Positions 1-7,076 of a stretch of 64,000 nt of DNA are shown here, in pieces; position 1 is the first letter of the stretch, and each line of letters begins with the position of its first letter. The notes beneath the pieces were generated by a model that was given only the letters and a program-made list of their open reading frames with translations, ran no database searches and was not told the origin of the DNA. The DNA is from an uncultured Eubacteriales bacterium (lineage in GTDB: Bacteria > Bacillota > Clostridia > Oscillospirales > Acutalibacteraceae): the NCBI GenBank assembly GCA_902491475.1, contig CABUHY010000003.1, positions 1 through 64,000 of the forward strand. The letters are read 5' to 3'. A program made the translations under genes and the position numbers.

Positions 1-19
1 AGCCGCAGTCATATGTATT

Positions 20-36
20 AGGTGGCAGAAACCACC
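20..36 (+). promoter_or_regulatory. Leader motif of secreted-protein module, copy 1
   Basis: The leader of the first paralog carries GGTGGCAGAAACCACC, a short hairpin with 5-bp arms. Its core TGGCAGAAAYCACC recurs at 1148-1161 in the leader of the third paralog, and not before the second or fourth. It may be the 3' part of a structured leader RNA whose 5' part lies outside the window. No known riboswitch class was recognised. Confidence 0.35.
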
Positions 37-70
37 CTTTACATATTAACTCTTGAAAGGAGATATTAAC

Positions 71-562
71 ATGAAAAAAGTATTATCGGTAGCTCTTGCA
101 GTGTTAATGCTCGTTATGGTTTCTGTTCCGGGCTTTGCGGCAAGCGTTACAAGCGCAGGCACATCAGATGTTATAGTTAAAACAAAGACAACAAAAGAGG
201 ACTACACAAGCGCAGAGGAATTCGCTGTTACCATTCCCGCAGACACGGTTATTCCGTGGGGCACAGAGGAAACGGATGTAAGCTATCTTGTAGAGTCTCA
301 TCTTGCAAGAAATAAGGGCGTTAAGGTTGCAGTAGCGGGCACAGGCTCCATGAAAACAACCGATGCGGCTTATTCACTTGCTTATACTCTTGAAGGCGCA
401 ACAGAGTATCTTGCAACTTCTCCCGTTGTTTACGATGAAGCAACAGACTCAGGCGTTTCTCAGGAACTTAAGGTTAAAATCAACAGCACAGACTGGAAAA
501 AGGCTGTAGTTGAGGAGTATTCCGATACACTCACATACACCGTTTCCGTTGAGGCTATATAA
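71..562 (+). CDS. Small secreted protein, paralog 1 of 4
   Basis: A 163-residue protein of unknown function, predicted to be exported. Residues 1-23 are a Sec signal peptide ending VPGFA. The mature part has no cysteine and looks all-beta. Landmarks shared with the three following genes are VTIPADTVIPWG, VESHL, LAYTLEGA, SPVV and a C-terminal strand EYSDTLTYTVSV. An in-frame TTG at 53 lies before the ribosome site GAAAGGAG (55-62), so ATG 71 is the start. The next gene begins 24 bp downstream, so they are probably co-transcribed. The signal peptide (MKKVLSVALAVLM) resembles that of paralog 3 more than that of paralog 2. Export is well supported; a role as a surface subunit is inference. Confidence 0.85.
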   Translation: MKKVLSVALAVLMLVMVSVPGFAASVTSAGTSDVIVKTKTTKEDYTSAEEFAVTIPADTVIPWGTEETDVSYLVESHLARNKGVKVAVAGTGSMKTTDAAYSLAYTLEGATEYLATSPVVYDEATDSGVSQELKVKINSTDWKKAVVEEYSDTLTYTVSVEAI

Positions 563-586
563 CGCACGAAGGGAGAGCGAATTAAA

Positions 587-1069
587 ATGAAAAAAGCAGT
601 TTCAGTTATCATTGCTGTATTGATGCTCGCAAGCATTTGCGTTCCCTCTTTTGCGGCTACAATCACAGCTGACGGCAGCTCGACTTCAATCGTTAAGACA
701 AAGACGGTTGACGAGAGCGGCGACAATGCGGAAAAATTCACGGTTATCATTCCCGCAACAACAGAAATCCCGTGGGGCAAGGCTTCACAGGACTTGACTT
801 ACAGTGTTGAGTCACACCTCGGTTACGGCAAAAAGCTTGCGGTTAATGTTGCAGGCAACAATGTTATGACATACACGGTAGGCGCAGATTCAATGACGCT
901 TGCTTATACTTTGGGCGGCGCAACGGCATTCACAGCGGCAGGCCCTGTTGTTTACCCCGCAGCAGACCAGACAATCAATGTAAATGTAGCGGATACAGCA
1001 TGGAAAACAGCAGTTATAGGCGAGTATCAGGACACACTTACATTCACGGTTGCAGTTGCAGAAATATAA
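587..1069 (+). CDS. Small secreted protein, paralog 2 of 4
   Basis: A 160-residue exported protein related to its neighbours. The signal peptide ends VPSFA at about residue 23 and contains LASICVP, a string shared with paralog 4. The mature domain keeps the family pattern: VIIPATTEIPWG, LTYSVESHL, LAYTLGGA, PVVY, TAWKTAV and the final EYQDTLTFTVAV strand. No mature cysteine and no anchor are visible, so it is probably released or held by the downstream membrane protein. The ribosome site GGGAGAG at 571-577 serves ATG 587. The function is unknown. Confidence 0.85.
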   Translation: MKKAVSVIIAVLMLASICVPSFAATITADGSSTSIVKTKTVDESGDNAEKFTVIIPATTEIPWGKASQDLTYSVESHLGYGKKLAVNVAGNNVMTYTVGADSMTLAYTLGGATAFTAAGPVVYPAADQTINVNVADTAWKTAVIGEYQDTLTFTVAVAEI

Positions 1070-1082
1070 TAAGAGGTGCATA

Positions 1083-1243
1083 GTGTGAAAGATCACACCA
1101 TGCAGCTTATATTGCCCTCAAAATTTGCCTATGGCATAATTTTGAGATGGCAGAAATCACCATCACGCCTGTTCAGGCAACGCAGGGTGAACCGGTGATT
1201 TTTAATAGAATATTTGTTGCCTGAAAGGCTATGGTGCTTAAAA
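1083..1243 (+). promoter_or_regulatory. Structured leader RNA with alternative helices before paralog 3
   Basis: The 174-bp gap before paralog 3 is rich in complementary segments. GTGTGA/TCACAC pairs at 1083-1098. CTCAAAAT (1117-1124) pairs with ATTTTGAG (1139-1146) around an inner TGCC/GGCA, and an outer TGCC/GGCA extends it. AAATCACC (1154-1161) pairs with GGTGATTT (1194-1201) and encloses GCCTG/CAGGC (1167-1178). CAGGCAAC (1174-1181) can instead pair with GTTGCCTG (1216-1223), which ends at the ribosome-site GAAAGG (1223-1228). These helices exclude each other, as in a switch. No known ligand class was recognised. Confidence 0.5.
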
Positions 1244-1741
1244 ATGAAAAAAATTCTTTCAATTGCTTTGGCAGTTTTGATGATAGCTGCCGTTTGCGTA
1301 CCCTGTTTTGCGGCTACAATCGATAAGAACACCGCTGACGGCAAGGGCACGGCACAGGTTAAGACGGATATTTCCGCAATTACCGACGACGGTAATTTCA
1401 CGGTTACAATCCCCGCAGAAATGCCCATTCCGTGGAACACGGCTAACACAGACAGCGCAACAGACTTCACATATTCGGTTGAAAGCCAGCTTAAAACAGG
1501 CAAGGCTGTTCAGGTTGATGTAGCGCAGAACAATCTTGTAATGAGCGCTGCAAGCGGTGCAACACTTGCTTATTCGATTTCGGGCGACATCACAGCTGTT
1601 AAGACAACTTCTCCCGTTGTTGCTGCAGGCGCATTTGAAAAGGTTGTTACCGTTAATGTTGCAGGCACAGCATGGGCTAATGCGGCTATCGACGAGTACA
1701 GCGATACTCTTACCTTTACCGCACAGGTTATCGACGCTTAA
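1244..1741 (+). CDS. Small secreted protein, paralog 3 of 4
   Basis: A 165-residue exported protein of the same family. The signal peptide MKKILSIALAVLM...VPCFA resembles that of paralog 1. The mature part shows VTIPAEMPIPWN, FTYSVESQL, LAYSISG, TSPVV, TAWANAAI and the terminal EYSDTLTFTAQV. ATG 1244 is preferred over the in-frame TTG 1214 because 1214 lies inside the leader helices and would add ten residues before a typical MKK signal start. GAAAGG at 1223-1228 is 15 nt from the ATG, a long spacing that may depend on leader folding. The function is unknown. Confidence 0.85.
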   Translation: MKKILSIALAVLMIAAVCVPCFAATIDKNTADGKGTAQVKTDISAITDDGNFTVTIPAEMPIPWNTANTDSATDFTYSVESQLKTGKAVQVDVAQNNLVMSAASGATLAYSISGDITAVKTTSPVVAAGAFEKVVTVNVAGTAWANAAIDEYSDTLTFTAQVIDA

Positions 1742-1760
1742 TTTATAAGGAGAGTTTACA

Positions 1761-2246
1761 ATGAAAAAAGTAATTTCTGTTATCCTTGCGGTTATGATGC
1801 TTGCAAGTATCTGTGTACCTGTATTTGCAACAGACATTACCAAGGATTCGGCTCAGACAGCCAACGCAAATGTTACAACAAAAATCACAAAGTCGGACGA
1901 TTCCGACGCATACACATACACGGTAACAATCCCTGCTTCCGTTGAGGTTGCATGGGGCGACACAGCCGCTCAGGACGCTTCCTACTATGTTACTTCACAG
2001 CTCGTGCTCGGCGACACTCTTAAAGTTAAGGCAGAGGCTAACGACGCAGGCGTTATGACTGCAAACGGCACAACTTCTACCCTTACATTTACCGTTGCGG
2101 GCGGCGACGAAGCTGTTTACAACGAAGTTAATGACGGCACGGCAGCTTCCGGAACAAATGTTACCATCGCTGACTTCTCCGGCGTACCGATTGCTGAGTA
2201 TATAGGCACAATGACCTATACGGTTGAATACGTTCCGCACGCTTAA
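1761..2246 (+). CDS. Small secreted protein, paralog 4 of 4
   Basis: A 161-residue exported protein and the most divergent member of the set. The signal peptide MKKVISVILAVMMLASICVPVFA matches paralog 2 in its LASICVP core. The mature domain has VTIPASVEVAWG (the IPWG motif altered to VAWG), YYVTSQL and a C-terminal EYIGTMTYTVEYV strand. It lacks the SPVV and TAWK landmarks of the others. The ribosome site AAGGAGAG precedes ATG 1761, only 19 bp after paralog 3. It probably forms the second gene of the duplicated two-gene unit. The function is unknown. Confidence 0.85.
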   Translation: MKKVISVILAVMMLASICVPVFATDITKDSAQTANANVTTKITKSDDSDAYTYTVTIPASVEVAWGDTAAQDASYYVTSQLVLGDTLKVKAEANDAGVMTANGTTSTLTFTVAGGDEAVYNEVNDGTAASGTNVTIADFSGVPIAEYIGTMTYTVEYVPHA

Positions 2247-2277
2247 TCGCAATTTGGTATTATAAGGAGGTGGTTTC

Positions 2278-3246
2278 ATGAAAAAGGCTTGCAGTGTCAT
2301 AATGTGTCTGATTTTGGTTTTGACCATGCAGTTTGCTGTGTTTGCCGAAGACATGAACCTTAAAACCGTAGTACCCGATTCACATGAAATTACCGTAACC
2401 TTTAACGAGGGAGGCTATGTTCTCCACTCGGGACGAAGAATGGAAAGCGGCGATAAAATAATCGTCAACCGTTTTGACAGCGTAACCCTTGAGGTTATCG
2501 CAAAGCCCGACGCTCATCTTGAGGCGGTCTATGTAAACGGCGAGGATGTAACGGCGCAGATGCAGTACGGAAAGCTTGTTTTGGAAGACATTTCAAGCGA
2601 TATGGATGTAAACTTTGTTTTCTGCGAGTGCAACGCCCCCTCCGTTGACGAGGACCCCTGTGTAAGAATGAAGCTTAACGGTAAGGTCTACAAAGGCGAG
2701 GATATAATGCCTGAGGCAAGGCTTGAATTCGACTTCGGCGAGTTTGAGACGGCTGCCGACAAAAAGGGCGCGTATAAGCTTGACGAAATAAAGGACGGCA
2801 GACATACCGTTTCGATTTACGATAAGGACGGAACGCTTGCAGGCGAGCAGAGCTTTGTTATCGATGTAAGCGACACCGCAACGGAAGTAACCGTTGTAAC
2901 GCTTGACGACGGCACACGGATTGTGACCGTACCGAAAGGAACTTCCGAGCTTTGGCTTGACTTTGTCGTAAACGCTGACGGAACCATCAATATCATTCCG
3001 TCGGGACCCGACGGCGACGAACCTACTCCCACGCCGCCCGCTCCGACTCCCGAACCCGGTAATGACGACAAGGATATAGGAAAGATAATCAAGGACAGTC
3101 CCATTATTTCAAGAACAGGTGCGCTCATAAAGGAAAACATCGTAGCGGCATTTGTACTTGCCCTTGACGGCTTGTTCATTTTGTTCTTCGTTCTTTGGCG
3201 CAGAAAGCGCAGGGATGATGAAGATGAAGGTGCAAAAGTTAAATAA
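2278..3246 (+). CDS. Membrane-anchored surface protein with proline stalk
   Basis: A 322-residue protein that ends the secreted-protein cluster, 31 bp after paralog 4. It has a signal peptide (1-23, ending FAVFA), an extracellular part of repeated beta-like segments with a CECNAP...DPC cysteine cluster near residues 118-128, a Pro/Thr stalk (PTPTPPAPTPEPG, about 246-260), one membrane helix (about 285-307) and a charged cytoplasmic end RRKRRDDEDE. No LPXTG-like sorting motif is present, so anchoring is by the helix. Gene order suggests that it holds or organises the four small secreted paralogs. That is inference; no named family was recognised. Confidence 0.8.
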   Translation: MKKACSVIMCLILVLTMQFAVFAEDMNLKTVVPDSHEITVTFNEGGYVLHSGRRMESGDKIIVNRFDSVTLEVIAKPDAHLEAVYVNGEDVTAQMQYGKLVLEDISSDMDVNFVFCECNAPSVDEDPCVRMKLNGKVYKGEDIMPEARLEFDFGEFETAADKKGAYKLDEIKDGRHTVSIYDKDGTLAGEQSFVIDVSDTATEVTVVTLDDGTRIVTVPKGTSELWLDFVVNADGTINIIPSGPDGDEPTPTPPAPTPEPGNDDKDIGKIIKDSPIISRTGALIKENIVAAFVLALDGLFILFFVLWRRKRRDDEDEGAKVK

Positions 3247-3261
3247 AAACTAAAGCATATC

Positions 3262-3300
3262 AACCCCCGACAGTCTGACTGCCGGGGGTTATAATTTTGT
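3262..3300 (+). terminator. Terminator of the secreted-protein operon
   Basis: AACCCCCG at 3262-3269 pairs with CGGGGGTT at 3283-3290 around an inner CAGT/ACTG stem. It is followed by a T-rich stretch and lies just after the stop at 3246. Confidence 0.8.
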
Positions 3301-3312
3301 ATGCAAAATAAA

Positions 3313-3341
3313 AAGCCGTTCTCAACAAAGTGAAAACGGCT
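3313..3341 (-). terminator. Terminator of the csoR-like gene
   Basis: On the minus strand AGCCGTT pairs with AACGGCT and is followed by TTTTTATTTTG. It lies directly downstream of the csoR-like stop. Confidence 0.65.
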
Positions 3342-3355
3342 CATATGGTATTTCG

Positions 3356-3631
3356 TTATTGCATATTGGCGAAGCGTTCGACCGCCTTTGTAAAGCTCTC
3401 AATGGTCTTGTCGGCATCGCCGTGCTCAATTCCGTCCTTGACGCAGTGCTTGATGTGACCCTCAAGCACGACCTTTCCGCAACCGTTGAGTGCGGATTTT
3501 GCGGCGTTTATCTGTGAGAGAATTTCCTCACACGGAACATCCTCGTCAATCATACGGTCAATCGCCTGAACCTGACCTATAATTTTTTTAAGCCTGCGGT
3601 GCAGGTTGTCCGAATCCATACATTGTTTCAT
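3356..3631 (-). CDS. csoR: CsoR/FrmR-family metal-sensing repressor
   Basis: A 91-residue all-helical repressor of the DUF156 (CsoR/RcnR/FrmR) family. Cys34, His59 and Cys63 reproduce the C-H-C spacing of the Cu(I) site in CsoR (25 and 29 residues after the first Cys). The helix containing LKKIIGQVQAIDRMI is the family signature. RcnR-type N-terminal nickel ligands are not evident, so copper is the likeliest effector; sulfide or formaldehyde sensing is less likely. No copper ATPase or chaperone lies nearby, so it may act on distant genes and on itself. An operator-like palindrome lies at 3678-3691. The ribosome site (GGTGAT) is weak, and Met5 is an alternative start. Confidence 0.85.
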   Translation of the reverse strand: MKQCMDSDNLHRRLKKIIGQVQAIDRMIDEDVPCEEILSQINAAKSALNGCGKVVLEGHIKHCVKDGIEHGDADKTIESFTKAVERFANMQ

Positions 3632-3677
3632 ACTATCACCATAATCTTTACGACTGTAAGTCTTTGTGTCAAAATTC

Positions 3678-3691
3678 TACCGGTAGGGGTA
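3678..3691. promoter_or_regulatory. Candidate CsoR operator
   Basis: TACCGGTAGGGGTA has TACC/GGTA arms around a G-rich centre. It resembles the GC-rich pseudo-palindromes bound by CsoR proteins and lies 47 bp upstream of the csoR-like start. Confidence 0.45.
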
Positions 3692-3734
3692 TATGTACAT
3701 TATAATTTAAGAACCCGAAGATGTCAACCTTGCG

Positions 3735-4196
3735 CTAAAGCTGCGGTTTGAGCTTCTTTTTAAGTTCCGACAGCCTTGTACGCACGGTCGACGGAGAGAC
3801 GCCCTGTATTTTCGCAATCTCCCTGCTCGACCAGCCGTAGGCTTTAAGCGTTATTGCTTCCCTGTCCGTTTCGCCGAGGGTTGAGAGCAGCTCCTGCATT
3901 TCAACCGAGGTTATGTCGTCAAAAGCCTCGGTGTTTTCTTTGAAATTCTGTTCTTCAAGCAATTTTTGAAGCTGTAATTTCCGCAGTCTGTCATTGAGCA
4001 CATTTTTTGCTATTTTGAAAACCAACGATTTCTTGCTCTTGATATGTTCAAGGGAGGGGAGATACGCCCAAAGCTTCATAAAGACGGTTTGAGCCAAATC
4101 CTCCGCCTCATTTTTATCAAAACGCTTTGCAAAATATGCGACAACGCTTTTATAGTATTTTTCGTATATCCTCTTAAAGCATTCGATATTATTCAT
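3735..4196 (-). CDS. RNA polymerase sigma factor, ECF-like (sigma-70 family)
   Basis: A 153-residue alternative sigma factor with only regions 2 and 4. Region 2 spans about residues 8-75 (YEKYYKSVVAYFAKRF...AEDLAQTVFMKLW). Region 4 spans about 100-150 (LGETDREAITLKAYGWSSREIAKIQGVSPSTVRTRL), a clear helix-turn-helix. Its ATG overlaps the stop of the upstream gene by 8 nt (ATGAATAA), so translation is coupled. No anti-sigma factor with membrane helices is adjacent; the coupled upstream protein is the natural candidate partner. Targets are unknown. Confidence 0.85.
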   Translation of the reverse strand: MNNIECFKRIYEKYYKSVVAYFAKRFDKNEAEDLAQTVFMKLWAYLPSLEHIKSKKSLVFKIAKNVLNDRLRKLQLQKLLEEQNFKENTEAFDDITSVEMQELLSTLGETDREAITLKAYGWSSREIAKIQGVSPSTVRTRLSELKKKLKPQL

Positions 4197-4836
4197 CTGT
4201 TACCTGAATATCCACACCCGTCTGCGAGTTTGCGTTTACATAGCCGTATATGCTTTTCGGGCACTCAATGTCCACGCCCGCGTAGAATTTAATCCTTTTC
4301 GCCGAAAGCTCTTCCTCGGTAATGTCGTTTTTGAGTTTTATATCCACGCCTGCGGCTATTGCGGTCTTTTCAGGAAGATTTTTAACCGTGTCCTTATCTA
4401 TAACCGCCTCAACGGGATAAATCTTCAGGACTGCGTCATCGTCGATTTCCGCCGGCCGACCGTTCAACGAGGCAAGCTTGCAGGGAGCGTTCTTCCTTTT
4501 TATAAGCGTTCCGTTTATATTCAGCTCGGGCGCTTTTTCTTTTGTTTCAAGAATACACAAGCCGTTTACAATAAAGAGCTCGCCGTCGGTTACATCTGCG
4601 TCGGTAAGGGTTACCGCACCGTTTATTGTGCGGTATTTCTGACCTCTGCCGAGTTCGATTATCTGCGCTATGTTTTCTGTGCCGATGTCGGCATAAGCCT
4701 CCGTCCACTCGTCATTCCGTTCCTTAGGGATAATAAGAAGCGCAACATTTTTAATGCGGCGTATTTTTTTCAGACTGTCGGCGGTGTGGTCGCACAGGTC
4801 GAGTATCGGTATGTTTTTATAGGTTTTTTTGAACAT
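4189..4836 (-). CDS. Unknown protein coupled to the sigma factor
   Basis: A 215-residue cytoplasmic-looking protein without signal peptide or membrane helix; no family was recognised. Its C-terminal half repeats the phrase GVDI three times (AAGVDIKLKN, YAGVDIECPK, QTGVDIQVTD), which suggests stacked beta-strands like those of a short beta-solenoid. It is the first gene of a two-gene unit and shares an 8-nt overlap with the sigma factor, so equimolar production is likely. A role in controlling that sigma factor is plausible but rests on context only. Confidence 0.7.
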   Translation of the reverse strand: MFKKTYKNIPILDLCDHTADSLKKIRRIKNVALLIIPKERNDEWTEAYADIGTENIAQIIELGRGQKYRTINGAVTLTDADVTDGELFIVNGLCILETKEKAPELNINGTLIKRKNAPCKLASLNGRPAEIDDDAVLKIYPVEAVIDKDTVKNLPEKTAIAAGVDIKLKNDITEEELSAKRIKFYAGVDIECPKSIYGYVNANSQTGVDIQVTDE

Positions 4837-4985
4837 AATGTTTTCTCCTTTTGCTTTTTGAAACGCATTTCACATATTAAGACGCACGAAAAGCGAAAAG
4901 TGTCGGAGCTTTTATAAAATTTTTTCGTTGCCCCGTAAATTTTTGTATGATAAAATAATTATACAATACATTCAGGGGATTTTGT

Positions 4986-5735
4986 ATGGAAAAGCAAAAA
5001 ATTCTTAATTCAAATCAACTAAAGATAATAGCGATACTTGCAATGACGGTTGACCATATAGCGTGGGCGGTATTCCCGGGCTATCCTGCGGAGGCTCTGC
5101 CGCTTATTATGCATATTATAGGCAGGCTTACCTGCCCGATAATGTGTTATTTCATTGCCGAGGGCTATCATTACACAAGAAACATAAACAAATACACCGC
5201 AAGACTTTTTGCTTTTTCCGTTGTGTCGCACTTTGCGTATATTTACGCTTCGGAGGGCTTTATTGACGCAAAATCGTTTATTCCGTTTTATTACGGCGGC
5301 TTTCTGAACCAAACAAGCGTTATGTGGTCGCTTGCATGGGGACTTGTTATGCTGCGTGCGGTAAATTCGGAAAAGCTGAAAACGCCCGCAAAGGTGGCGG
5401 CGGTTATTTTGATATGCATTGTGACCCTGCCGAGCGACTGGAGCTGCATTGCCGCACTGTGCATTATGGCGATAGGCACAAACAGGGGCAATTTCAAAAA
5501 GCAGATGACATGGATGATGTTCTATGTAAGCCTTTATGTAATTGTATATTTCTTTGCGATAGACGCGGTTTACGGTATATTGCAGCTTTGCGTGGCTCTC
5601 TCTGTCCCCGTGCTCTCAATGTATAACGGCAGGAGGGGAAGCAACCCGAAAATCAATAAGCTTATGAAATGGTTTTTCTATATATACTATCCGCTGCATC
5701 TGGTAATAATAGGTATTGTGAAGAGGTATTTTTAA
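4986..5735 (+). CDS. TraX-family integral membrane protein
   Basis: A 249-residue polytopic membrane protein of the TraX family. The N-terminal block (LNSNQLKIIAILAMTVDHIAW) and the following GRLTCPIMCYFIAEGYHYT segment are characteristic. About six to eight membrane helices are visible. TraX of the F plasmid acetylates pilin; chromosomal Firmicute members are usually unlinked to conjugation and their substrate is unknown. No pilin or conjugation gene is adjacent. It is transcribed divergently from the sigma-factor pair. Confidence 0.8.
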   Translation: MEKQKILNSNQLKIIAILAMTVDHIAWAVFPGYPAEALPLIMHIIGRLTCPIMCYFIAEGYHYTRNINKYTARLFAFSVVSHFAYIYASEGFIDAKSFIPFYYGGFLNQTSVMWSLAWGLVMLRAVNSEKLKTPAKVAAVILICIVTLPSDWSCIAALCIMAIGTNRGNFKKQMTWMMFYVSLYVIVYFFAIDAVYGILQLCVALSVPVLSMYNGRRGSNPKINKLMKWFFYIYYPLHLVIIGIVKRYF

Positions 5736-5755
5736 CAGTCTGTAAACTTTGCGTA

Positions 5756-5802
5756 TTGACTTTGTTAAAATATTGACACAGGCGTTTTGCGGGATTTATA
5801 AT
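5756..5802 (+). promoter_or_regulatory. fucO promoter with Rex-like operator
   Basis: TTGACA (5773-5778), an 18-nt spacer and TATAAT (5797-5802) form a strong sigma-A promoter. The -35 element lies inside TTGTTAAAATATTGACAC (5762-5779). Its left half matches the Rex half-site TTGTTAA exactly, and the right half matches TTAACAA at five of seven positions. NADH-sensitive repression of an alcohol dehydrogenase would fit the known role of Rex. Confidence 0.55.
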
Positions 5803-5865
5803 TGAGGTGTTAAGGGGAGAAATCCCCAAAGACATAAAAACAAGTTGTAAAAGGAGTCAGTAATT

Positions 5866-7014
5866 ATGGCTAACAGATTTGTACTCAATGAAACAAGCTA
5901 TCACGGAAAAGGCGCAATCAACGAGATTGCAACCGAGGTTAAGGGCAGAGGCTTCAAAAAATGCTTCGTTTGCTCCGACCCCGACCTTTTGAAATTCGGC
6001 GTTACCAAAAAGGTTACGGATGTTTTGGACAATGCGTCGATAGATTATGAAATATATTCGCAGATAAAACCCAATCCCACCGTTGAAAATGTTCAGACGG
6101 GCGTCAAGGCGTTCAAGGCTTCGGGTGCCGACTGCATAATCGCAATCGGCGGCGGTTCTTCAATGGACACCGCAAAGGCTATCGGCATCATCATTGAAAA
6201 CCCCGAGTTTGAGGATGTCGTATCGCTTGAGGGCGTTGCCCCGACCAAAAACAAGTGCGTTCCGATTATTGCGGTTCCCACAACGGCAGGTACTGCGGCA
6301 GAGGTTACAATCAACTATGTAATCACGGATGTTGAAAAGAACAGAAAGATGGTTTGTGTTGACCCGAAGGACATTCCCGTTATCGCAGTCGTTGACCCCG
6401 ACATGATGTCGTCAATGCCCAAGGGACTTACCGCTGCAACGGGTATGGACGCTTTGACCCACGCTATTGAGGGTTATATCACAAAGGCGGCTTGGGAGCT
6501 TTCGGATATGTTCCATCTTAAAGCTATCGAGATTATCTCAAAATCTCTGCGCGGTGCGGTTGAAAACACTCCCGAGGGCAGAGAGGGTATGGCTCTCGGT
6601 CAGTATATCGCAGGTATGGGCTTCTCAAATGTCGGCTTGGGCATTGTTCACTCAATGGCTCATCCGCTCGGCGCTGTCTATGACACACCTCACGGAGTTG
6701 CAAACGCAATTATTCTTCCGACGGTTATGGAATATAACGCTCCCGCAACAGGCGAAAAGTACAGGGATATTGCAAAGGCAATGGGCGTTAAAGGCGTTGA
6801 CGAAATGACTCTTAACGAGGCACGCAAGGCGGCGGTTGACGCAGTCAAGCAGCTTTCGCAGGATGTCGGTATTCCGAAAGACCTGAAAGACATTGTAAAG
6901 CCCGAGGATGTTGACTTCCTTGCGCAGTCGGCATATGACGACGCTTGCCGTCCCGGTAACCCGAGAGACACAAGCGTTGAGGAGATAAAACAGCTTTATC
7001 TTTCGCTTATGTAA
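5866..7014 (+). CDS. fucO: Lactaldehyde reductase / iron-containing alcohol dehydrogenase
   Basis: A 382-residue group III Fe-dependent alcohol dehydrogenase, nearly collinear with E. coli FucO (start MANRFVLNET, identical length). It carries the nucleotide-binding GGGSSMDTAKA, then PTTAGTAAEVTINYVITD, and iron ligands in GMDALTHAIEGY (Asp, His) and HSMAHPLGAVYDTPHG (two His). FucO reduces L-lactaldehyde to 1,2-propanediol with NADH during fucose or rhamnose use; related enzymes also act on other small aldehydes. No fucose genes are nearby, so the physiological aldehyde is uncertain. AAGGAG precedes ATG 5866. The Rex-like site in its promoter suggests redox control. Confidence 0.9.
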   Translation: MANRFVLNETSYHGKGAINEIATEVKGRGFKKCFVCSDPDLLKFGVTKKVTDVLDNASIDYEIYSQIKPNPTVENVQTGVKAFKASGADCIIAIGGGSSMDTAKAIGIIIENPEFEDVVSLEGVAPTKNKCVPIIAVPTTAGTAAEVTINYVITDVEKNRKMVCVDPKDIPVIAVVDPDMMSSMPKGLTAATGMDALTHAIEGYITKAAWELSDMFHLKAIEIISKSLRGAVENTPEGREGMALGQYIAGMGFSNVGLGIVHSMAHPLGAVYDTPHGVANAIILPTVMEYNAPATGEKYRDIAKAMGVKGVDEMTLNEARKAAVDAVKQLSQDVGIPKDLKDIVKPEDVDFLAQSAYDDACRPGNPRDTSVEEIKQLYLSLM

Positions 7015-7032
7015 TATTTGAAGGCATAATAA

Positions 7033-7071
7033 AAGGCACCGAACACTTAAAATGTGCTCGGTGCCTTTTTT
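7033..7071. terminator. Terminator between fucO and the GH35 gene
   Basis: GGCACCGAACAC pairs with GTGCTCGGTGCC (one mismatch) and is followed by TTTTTT. It lies between two convergent genes and A-residues precede it, so it may work both ways. Confidence 0.8.
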
Positions 7072-7076
7072 GTATG

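Noticed and set aside
1083..1243. Leader as a c-di-GMP riboswitch
   Set aside because: CACGC and GGGTGAACC fragments looked suggestive, but the order and the conserved GAAA-tetraloop and receptor parts of the GEMM class are missing.
2278..3246. LPXTG sortase substrate
   Set aside because: The C-terminus has a stalk, helix and charged end, but no LPXTG-like pentapeptide.
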